From: Trichobilharzia szidati
Lineage: Eukaryota; Platyhelminthes; Trematoda; Strigeidida; Schistosomatidae
NCBI GenBank assembly: GCA_944472155.2
Contig: OX235279.1
Location: forward strand, 155,456,199 to 155,520,198
Reading direction: 5' to 3'
Length of the DNA: 64,000 nucleotides
The stretch's first letter is position 1. Each line of letters starts with the position of its first letter. Position numbers and translations under genes: made by a program. Positions 24,601-35,287 of this stretch are shown piece after piece. The notes beneath the pieces were generated by a model. That model was not told the origin of the DNA and ran no database searches. It saw only the letters and a list, made by a program, of their open reading frames with translations.

Positions 24601-27600
24601 TTAATATGAATATAATGAGTATATATACAATCCTATTAGCAACTTCCATGTATTAATGACTTGCCTACAGCACTTAGCCCAATAAACAAGACCTGAATTT
24701 CGAACTCTAATGTCACGTCATTGAGTGCTTGTATGTAATTCAAAGAACTGGTAAGAGCATCACAAAACGCATTTCCAAAAGGCTACCGAGACCTTTCTCT
24801 AACGCTGCGTTCATTCAACACTCAAGATTACGAGGTCAGAAAGGATAATCAACAAGGAACTCTAGCAATGAACCAGCTAAGAATCTATTGACCGACAAAT
24901 ATACATAAGGACAGGAAGATGCCATGGACATACGCTGAGGAGACATTCCAGTTCTATTGGTTGGTGACGAGTTGGGTGTGGCTCCGAGGATAAAATAAGG
25001 GAGAATATGAAAGCTTGTGAGCAACAGTAAAGCCAGTTACAAAGACGACCATACAGAACGGACTGGAATAACGGTGCACCTCAGCTGATACCATATGTTC
25101 CACTCGGAGTCCGAGGAACAACTAACAACAACAATAGTTAATAACATATGACTTACAAGATGAAGCTAAATTTTGGGCACCAATGGCCATGGAAATCTCA
25201 GTCTGAAATTTTGTGAAACCAGGTGAATAACTATATTTTCATGGAGGACAGTGTTGAATGCAGTTTAATGATATTAAACAGGGTATTTGGCTAATTGTAT
25301 GTTAGATACGGGGAAGATTAAGGTTAGGTCTAGGCTAAGGACAGGGTTAGGCTTAGGTTAACCTAACACGGATATATTAGAGCTCATGGAGAAGATCTGT
25401 AGCTCAGGTGGATGATTTTGATGTGGCTGTGTTCTTCAATTCGAAGTATGCGCTGAAGATGTCACCCAGTAGGGTGATGAAAGCTTCGCAAATTAACTAT
25501 CCAGCTCAGAGAACACAACCACATCAAAATATTAGAGCTGGTTTGATGTAGGTTAGGAATAAATTAATATGTACGTACAGAAATGTAACAAAGACAATGT
25601 TTGCAAACACACAAACACACAGAGACAGGAAACAAACGAGCAAAACTCACATTGTCAGGATGATCTTTACTTGTCGTCACTGGTTTACATATCTCACCGG
25701 CAGTAGGAGAAACACATTCAACATTTTCATCCCATGAGATTTTCCTCATTGACTTCAATTCATTTTTGCACTCAAATGATTTATTCACCGCTTGTACAGA
25801 TTTTTTCATCATCTTACCGCCGTCAGTATCATTATCATTGCCTGACTCTGTAATATGCTTGAAAGAAGAAGAGGCAGAAGGCGGTGTCGGTGGCAGTACC
25901 ATCAATAGAAGATCAGATTCAAAACTTGAATTCACCGTTGCTCCACCGCCCTTACAGGAGACATTTGATCCTGTCCGACTATGACCTGGATGCTGATGCA
26001 CATGATGATGGTGATGATGTGAGTGTTGTTGTTTCATAGTATGACATAAATTTGACAATTTTGATGACGGAGATCGAAAACCAAATCCACTACTGATACT
26101 ACTACTACCCCCACCAATACCACCGAAGGTTGTTCCTTTTACTACCGCCGCATTATCATCAGGAAAACGATTGTCAGTCAATTCCGAATTATTATTATTA
26201 GTAATGGTACTACTTGATAGCGATGTATAGGGTTGATGTAAATAGGCTAAAGATGGAGTGGTTGGTGCGGCAGGAGGAGGAGTAGGCGGTGGTTCTAATA
26301 AAAGCGATGTTTTATAATTATCCTCTTCAAGGAATTTTTGTAATTCCTCAATATACCGTTGTGCACAGAGATAAGCATTCAGAGTTTCGTCCACAGGGAA
26401 AGCTTTAATTGGAAAGAGAAAAACAAGCATTAAATCGGATGTCAAGTGAAGCTTCAATGTTACGATACATACACATTAAACTGAGGAGACCGTTAGGTGA
26501 CATCGCACGCTAGGCCATCACTCGAGCGGAACCTGAATAGGAAAAGACAAGTTTAGCGTCGATCCGAGGGTGACAACTGACACACTTCTTGACCACAAGA
26601 CGTGATCCCACTCCATCGGCTGAGGTACTACCACATTGTCTGGCAATGAAGGGAGTGCCAAGGAAGAACAACGCAGTGATCAAGGCACTCTACTCGGACT
26701 CATGCAGCCAAGGAATAGCTTATGGAAAGTTGTCATCTGAAGCGAAGACAAGTAGTGATTTCAGTGAAGGATGCCCACTGTCACTCATTTTGTTCAATTT
26801 CATCGTCAAGGAACTAATGGAATAAAACCCTGACTTCAGTGACTTATAGACTGAACTGTTGCCAGGGATTAGTCTTATTGACTTCGCATGTGTAAATGAT
26901 ACGGTCTTCCGATGTGAAAACGCCAAAACAATTCAGTGTCTCCCGAAAACCTTAGGCAGAAATTTTCTGATGTTTGACATGCGATTTTTCCCTGTAAGAT
27001 GTAAGAAGATGCTGCAGGGCTGGACTGCATCGACTGGTACTCTAGAGATGGGAAGAGGTGCGGTTGAGCAAGTTGACCACTTCATTTTCTTTTCAAGTAG
27101 TATTAACCATCAACAGACGGGTCGCTGAGAAGATATCTGCACGAATATAAAGACTTCGTGTGAAATTTGACAACTTACTTGTGGACTGCGCACCAGTTTG
27201 CTTCGTCCTCCTTTATGGCAGTGAGTAACACACGGCCATTGAATGTGGAAGACATGAAAAAGCTGGCTAGCTGTCTTTCATCATACGTGTGTCTGCATTC
27301 TATCTCCCATTTCAGCTGGTATAATAGGCTGAATAATATTGAGATGATGCCTAGGACATGTGCTATGCATACCTGTAGATGCTGCTACAGGACTGGACTA
27401 CGTCAACTCCTAGCTTAGTGATAGGGAGTGAAGTGATAGAACATGTTGACCACTTCACCTATTTGGGAAGTTGTATCAGCACCAACGGATTGATTGGTGA
27501 CGAAATCTCAGCACGGATCCAGAAAGCTCGGGCTGCTTACGCTAACATACACCGTCTCTGGAGTAGGCGTGACATCCGGCTATCAACCAAGGGACGTGTG

Positions 27601-30600
27601 TACTGCTCAGCAGTTCGCTCCGTCCTTCTCTATGGTAGTGAGACGTGGCCATTGAGAGCGGAAGATATGAAGAGATTGTCTGTTTTTGACCACAGATGTT
27701 TACGATCTCTTTCTCGCGTTAGGTGGTATAATAAGGTAAGTAATGTTGACGTTAGGCGTAGAGTGTTGGGCAGAGAGGGAAAATCAATCGAAGAGGCTAT
27801 AAAGTCACGTGCTACGCATGCCTAGCCATCGCCTCAACCGACGGGCACTACTAGCTGATATAGGTGCAGGTTGGAAAAGGGTAAGTGGTGGCCAAACAAA
27901 AACATGGCATCAATCCATGAAATCCCTGACAGTTAAACGGAGTCAGGTAGGGAGATGCAGACTTCCGGGTTGGGGCCCTCGGGACTCTAAGAATCAATGG
28001 CTGGAGACACTAGGTGACATGGCTCAAAATCGTTGTCAATGGCGCAGATGTATTCAGTCTCTTGTGTAATCTTTCATATTCCTTCTACTATTACTCATTC
28101 TGTTTCACTCTTATACTTGTCAAAACTCTATTGATTCTCTTCACTCAAATTTCTTGTCTACCTTTGTGAGCTATTTGAAACGTGGCAACTCGAACTGCTG
28201 CACTTCGGTGTCAAGTTCTATGTTGAATCTAGCAGCAGCCTAGCTATCGCCTTCCTCGACAAGCAATGTTAGCTGACATAGATACGATCAGCTTGGAAAA
28301 GCACTAGTGATGATGATGGTCAGACCAAAACTTGGCCGGTATCAGTCAATCAAATATCCGACAGTTGGTTTCAGCCAGTCAGCCAGCCACGTAGGGATGT
28401 GTAGACTGCCTGACTGGTTGCAGTCCTCGAGATTCGAAGATCCAATGACGACTGGTGGGTGGTCATATGGCTCGAAATCCTCCTTCTCATTCATAACTCA
28501 GATGAATTCACACTTTGTGAGCAGCCATGTCCATTAAAACCCTATTGTTTCTCCATGTCACTATCCTTTCTCCCTCAAATTTATGCCTATTATCGTGCTT
28601 GTCAATCCCTTTTTTCTTCTCTTTTGTCTCCCTTTGTGTGGCACGGTACATGATTTGTGGCAAGTTGAAGTGCTACTGCACTTCCGTGCACAGTTCTATG
28701 GTGAACCAATCAGTCACACACGGATCCCCCCAACAGTCGATCCACTAGCCCTGGTGCAGCTTTGTATGTGCACACTGCTGAAGAGGTCACAAGTTGGAAA
28801 GAAAAATACTATTCAGTGCTTCTTAATTGTCAATAGCACATTGAGTGAAAGCTTCAGTAAAACTCACAACTTAAATAACAAGAAAAGACTAACTCTTCAA
28901 TTGTGCACTCACAGTATTCAGATTGTTGGAAGTACGCGATTGTATCAATAATCGCATTAATTTTTGTATACCATATTGCTGTTGGCTTTCCATTGATTCG
29001 TGGTTGAGCGACATTTGTATACGTTAAATCAGATAAATACAGGCCTTAAAGAAAAGTCAAACAGAAAAAAAACTGTTTATAGAAACAGTTCAACAGAAAT
29101 TAACTTAATGAAGACATAAAGAATGATATTATAATTCTCAATAGTTTGTTTGTAGGGATTTGATCACGCATTGATATCATTTAGAGAACCACTGGGAACC
29201 GAGGGGTACAGAACAACTGTTTTGTTTGGGACTCAACAGCAATCCGCACCTACTACCAGGGTTCGAACACAAGATCTTCCGATGACAAGGCAACGACAAA
29301 GAAGATTTGGCCACTGGATCCCGACTCAATGGTCAACGATGAATTATAACTCCTACAAACTCGTGATTTGAGCGCGACTGGCACTAGACAATATCATACA
29401 CTCTACCGGTGACACTGACTGGTCTGTTGGCGATGAGTCCCCAAGTAGGACGAAACAGCTGTCCAGTACTCCCTGGCGGATTTCCATGGTTCTCTAGCCG
29501 ATGTTATAGTGATTTAGACAAATATTTCTGTTATTGTTACATTTGGTAAAATGCCACACACTTATTGTGTGAGAAACAATGATACTACCAGAACAACTAC
29601 TACTACGCACGTAGGCTGTTCAAACCACGGTAGGTGGAACAGTCGCCTTCGAACCTGAGACTATTCGATGGTTGGTAATCCACAGAGACTGGATCAATGA
29701 ACCTTTGTCTCAATAGTACAGGATGTATTAATAATGCCTGGTTTACTTACCGGCATTAGGCTCACATTGAAAAAGATAAAGTATAGAAATGCGAAGAAAC
29801 TGTGACAGCAGGTGTTACGGATTTGGACTCTCGAAATTCTTAGTTGGACAGTCAATAATCACCTACCCTCCTTATACAGACAACAACCATGAGAACAATA
29901 AGGAAGTGACTATCATGATTTTAGAAACAGCGGCAAAAGGTCTTATGTAATGGGAACAAATGTTCTCCATGATAACCACAGTAAGAATCACTTCAAAAGG
30001 CAGGGAGGTTACAATCATCAAATACCACCCTCCTACAAACAATGCAGCAGACAACTGCAAACAGTAGTGAACGAAAGGTGACATCGAAATCCCAATAGGT
30101 GATATGAAATGCAAGTCAAAGTGGGAGAAGTCAACACAGGAGGAGAACTCATCATTATTCGAGGGATTCTCGGCAAAACGAAAAAGAGAGGAGCATTTGC
30201 AAAGTTTCGACGCTTCAATTATTTGGTGATTGGAGGTAGTGTGAAGAGGCATATGGCGACTTGAGTTTCACCACATGAACACACCAAAAATCAGTTATAC
30301 TTCATTATAATCTGAAGAAAATAAAATGCAGTCCGCTGGACACAAAATTGAGAAAAAGAGCAGATATGGTCTCAGGTCATTATCTAGTGCAAGGAATGTT
30401 CAAGGTCAAGTTGAAAGCCTTTGAAGCGACTGCAGATAGACTACACTTCAAGTTCAACAGAAAAAAACTGAACAACGAAACTATAAAGGACACCATTATT
30501 GCAGTCATCAGAGTGAGGTCGGAGACATTATGTAGAGTCACCGAGGAAACCTGTGTGGAAAAACACTGGAACTCTGTGAAAATGATATTGGGGAAGGAGG

Positions 30601-33600
30601 AGCAAGACAAGCAATGAGCCTCTAACGGACACCTGGAAGCCAGAAAAGAAGAAAGGGATGGTGAAACGACAGATGAGCCAGTGCATTGATGAATAACGAA
30701 GGGAGGAAATGAGTTCAGTCTACACCAAACTGAATAAGAAAGTGAGGACTCCTGAGAACAAGATGAAATAGAGATGTGCTGTTGAAGACCTATGTTCGAG
30801 CCAGGATCCAAGGGAATAATAATAGTCGTATGGAATGTTAGTACGCATAAGAACATTATTCAGCATCAAATTTGCGCAATTCATTGTTGGTCTGAAGGTT
30901 GAGATTCCATTTCATCAAATCGGACTACCAAATCCCACGGCCAGTTCATGATTTCTAACTTCTGTTAATTTACGATGCCACTGAAAGATAATGTCAACGA
31001 TGACTATTTGTCCACCCATCCAATGACTAACTTAGTGGATCCCACAAGTTACGAAAAATCAGGTTTCACAATAGCCAATGAGTTCACTGCCTCCAAAGCC
31101 TCAGGATGGTCGGGGGTGGGTGCCTTGCGCTGCGGGTTGGCCACCCCTCCACACACCTCTTGAAATGCTCCCATATGACCGGGCGTCTTACATAGCCTCT
31201 CCTGAGGAAGTCCTACTCACTGCCTTCACGTGGCGGAGGTGTTTTTCACCAAAGTGAGAGGGCGAAAGCGGATGCCCGGCGCTCTTCACCGGGTTGACTG
31301 TCCATTGGATGACAGTCTAGGGGAGATGGCTAAACCCTGATTCCAAACCTCCAACGACTGGCGTATGTAGCTCACTGGAGCTCACCGGCAAACGTATGGA
31401 CAAAGGGCTTGTTGGATGTCCTGGATGTCTGGCCCCATTCAAAAAGGCGTATGAACCGAACTTCGGTCACCGGCTGCCAATGGATAGTGGACTCCCTACT
31501 CCACTCCTACTGCCTTGTAGTTCACACTTGGTTGTGTAAAGGCTAGAGCTGCACTCTCAAACAAAAGGCCAAGCGATTCTGGGGACATCACTCGTACCAA
31601 ATTCCCATGAAACTTCATGAACTCTCTTACAAACGACTCTCACTATGCTACGGCATGCTACTGGGCAGCGATGATTCGAGATGTTCATGAAGCCGGCTCA
31701 TCCTCCCGTAGGAGATAGCCGAAGTAAAGTAAAGTAAGTAATGAGTTCACTGCAGAATAAAAATTCACACGAAAAAAGATTGTAGAAAAACCTTACCCAG
31801 ATACGGAATACCCGGCAGGTCGATTGAATTCATATGTTCCCTTTGTCTACGACAGTTATCATCTTGACTAAAAAGTTCTTCTAAACGTCTATATGCCGTT
31901 CGATCTTTATTTCCTAAACCTGACCATGTATGCCGTAGACGATATATACACTCGACTTGTAATGCTGATATGATTGACATAGCAGAATAAAGATTATTGT
32001 ATTCAACAAGTTTCTGAAAAATGATTTTAGAAAATAATCAGAAAAGTGTTTATAAGGTATGCGAAGACCGCTTTAATAATAATCACCATTTATGAATGTT
32101 CTTTACAAACCTGGTACACAATGGGCACCAAGATACACAAGGGCTGGAATTCCTACTACCCGGACGCCCAGACTGAAGCAAGTGATTGTCTTAGAGGACC
32201 ACTCCCGCCCCGAGCCTCTAACTTGAAGTTTGGTTCGCAAGACAGTGGAGCATAGTCAAGATCTGCTACATTCCTATGGTTGCCAGCGACCACAGATAGG
32301 TTCAAATACCATGCGTTCCTTTCGGATTCTAACATGCATACACATACTTTAGGTTTAGAAACAGGATTCTTGCAGCGTTGCTTGGGTAGAATGCATGTCA
32401 ACCAGTATGGTTATAAGTACCAGACAAAGTTCGCATCCACCCATTCACTTTAGTGAGAAATACCTCTCTTCACCGCGTGGAGTGAATAAGACAGTTTACC
32501 TGACGGCACAGAGGCTATAAACGTGTTATTACATGATAGAACTTCGGGAGGAAGACCAAAGTCCGAGCCCCCTCGGTTTTATCAGGTCGTTTATGCGCGA
32601 GAGCTGTTCAGTCACAGTAAGATTTGTATTCTGCTTCGTATGCATCGGTGGTTCTCCACCCAAAAACGTAGTTCGGGTTCGATTCCTAGTTGACACTTCA
32701 GCATCGCCTAGTTTACTGGCCGTTAGTGAGTCGGGAAAAGAGGGGAGGCTGAAAGTGAGGCTAGCGACCGCACCCTGTAAGAAAAATACTGATACTCAGA
32801 CTTTAAACCTTAAAGACTTTATATAGTAGTAGTAGTAATGTAGAATTCAGCCTAAGCTTTCGTTTATAGCTCTGATGACACACAGACAAGGACTTCGTGG
32901 ATTGCAAAAATAAGACATAATAACCCTTGACTTTACTACAACTCAATCTGACTACCCCTGAAGTAACTCATTGAGATGGATGGCCAGAAGGTAGGCATGA
33001 AACATTTAAAAGTCAACTCAGGCATTTAAGGTTCCTGTTCACTAATAACTTTAATACACGTAAAAAGACAATGCTTTTCATAGACCTTTGATATCAGCCT
33101 TAGTTATAGACATAGAGGGAGATCACTTCGCTATAAGATATTGGTTAGCTGGTACATGGATGTCTTCGACTCAATGAACGCGAAAATGCCAGACGCCGTA
33201 GAACCCTAAGGTTCTCAGTTTAATGAATGACACACCATTCCTTCATCTAACATAAAATGGTTCATACACTTGAGTGAGTATAACAGCAATAATTAGTTTA
33301 AAGAAGTCTGGTTTTATATAACGGCTATCTTAAAAATAGTGATAAAATACTGATAAACTGTAGCCTACGTGGGTTAAAGAGAAAAGAATGTTATGTTAGG
33401 GGTTGGGTAGGAAAAGAGGCAATGTTAGTCAGGTCAAGACACAGCGCCATTTCATATGCCATTGGCTTCTAACCAACAAGCCACATAGTCGAGTCACGTC
33501 TCAACTATTTCAGCCTGGGCGACTGGGTGGTCTGACTGACTAAGTTTCGACATACGACTTTGCTCAGAGATGCTTCAGTTCAAGTTGCCACACCATGAAG

Positions 33601-35241
33601 TACACAAAGGTATACAAAGGAGAGTACAATGACATCCAAAAGAACTATAATATAATAAGGTTGTATAAGCAGCCTACACAGAAGTGGCTCTTGGCCCAAC
33701 ATATGATAAATCTTTCCTGGGTGAACCAACACGACTTATGGAATCACTGACCATTTGTTAGTGTACATTGTTACTGTAAAAGATTCAAAGTCACTACTTC
33801 TAGCGACAAAGATGTATCCACTTGTCGAGATCCTTAGAACCCTGAACTTAATATAATTTATAAAACACAAAATAATTGAGCAAAGAATGCCGTTTTTGAT
33901 AAATTCCTCTTCTGCCTCTACAATTATATATATATATATATATATATACAAAGAGTATTCTAGAATAGTAGTCAATAACAATTTGGTCTTATTCAATAAT
34001 ATCGATTCGTTAAATAGGATCAACAGAATTAGTTCATTAAAGATGCTTAAATTATAATAATAATGATATAATAGCAGCTAGAATATCAGCTGAAATTATG
34101 AAAATTCCACAAAAATTGAGGATCATGCAAAACATCTAAGTTTGCAAATATGCATATACACTGTTAGATGAAAGCGAAGGGGTATCCTTGATGTACACTA
34201 AACATGAAATAGGCCGTCTTGTACTTTAGAGCAACCAAATGCCATTTAAAGTGAATAACTGACACTTTTTTTCAACCGACGAAGTCAAATATCACCTCTG
34301 TGCTGTGAGATATATTCAACGTCAGGCACCCATATGTTAAACTTTCACTATTATAAAGAAGGTGAATGTCTACGATAACAGAACCACAGGTAGGTAGGAA
34401 ATAAGTTTAAATTGTGAGTTCCTAATCTCTATCTTTAGCTGGGCGACTCATAACTACATCGAATTATTCAAAAGCAAAATAGCCATGTGTCAATGTACAA
34501 CAAAGCATTCCCTTCAAATTCACAATCACAATGGATCTAGGATAATCGCAGACATACGACTGAAATAGACTTGACATGTGTTACACATATCAAACCTTAA
34601 TTCTGCTACATGAGCGATGAAGTATGGTTACGCCAATACACTTCAAACTAGCAATATAGAACAAAACACGAAATTTATGAAATCTATTACTCATAATATG
34701 AGTTTGAGTAGGTAAGTCTTGATGGGGACCCTAAGATGTTAAAGGATATGCAGAGCGTTGATAGCTCGCAGGTTTGGATCATTATCGAAAATGTATGCAA
34801 GACTTTTATTAGAATAGCTAGTGGAATGCTCACTTTATATACATCCCTGGTGACTGCATCCACTCCTTACCTTCAGAAAGACTCATACATTCTTGCGCAG
34901 GTTCACAGGAACGTCAGAAGTATGATCCCTGGTATGAATAATTTATATGAGAAAAGATTTCAGTTCCAATCTTTTACCATTATCATATCGCAGACAGATA
35001 GATCTAATAATAAAGTTCAAAATTCTAGATGCATATCAACCCAATCTATCTGTTTTTCACACCAGAGAATACAAAAGTCAAAGAGGAAACTATTGGAACC
35101 GACTCCGAGAATAAGTAATGAATGTGCCTCAGTCGACTCCTTCAGAAAGGGATTAGGCAAACACAGACACTCAATTAAAAAGCATTGGCATAGGCCTTAA
35201 ACCTTCTGTTACTAACCGGAAATATAGGTCAAAATATATGA

Positions 35242-35287
<46 letters not shown>

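Noticed and set aside
25315..25368. Interstitial telomere sequence
   Set aside because: Only a few degenerate GGTTAG/TTAGGC units, too irregular to claim.
29872..30252. A 126-codon minus-strand open frame with hydrophobic segments that looks like a membrane protein
   Set aside because: The plus strand of the same bases carries decayed RTE-2 endonuclease blocks in order, so the minus frame is a shadow.
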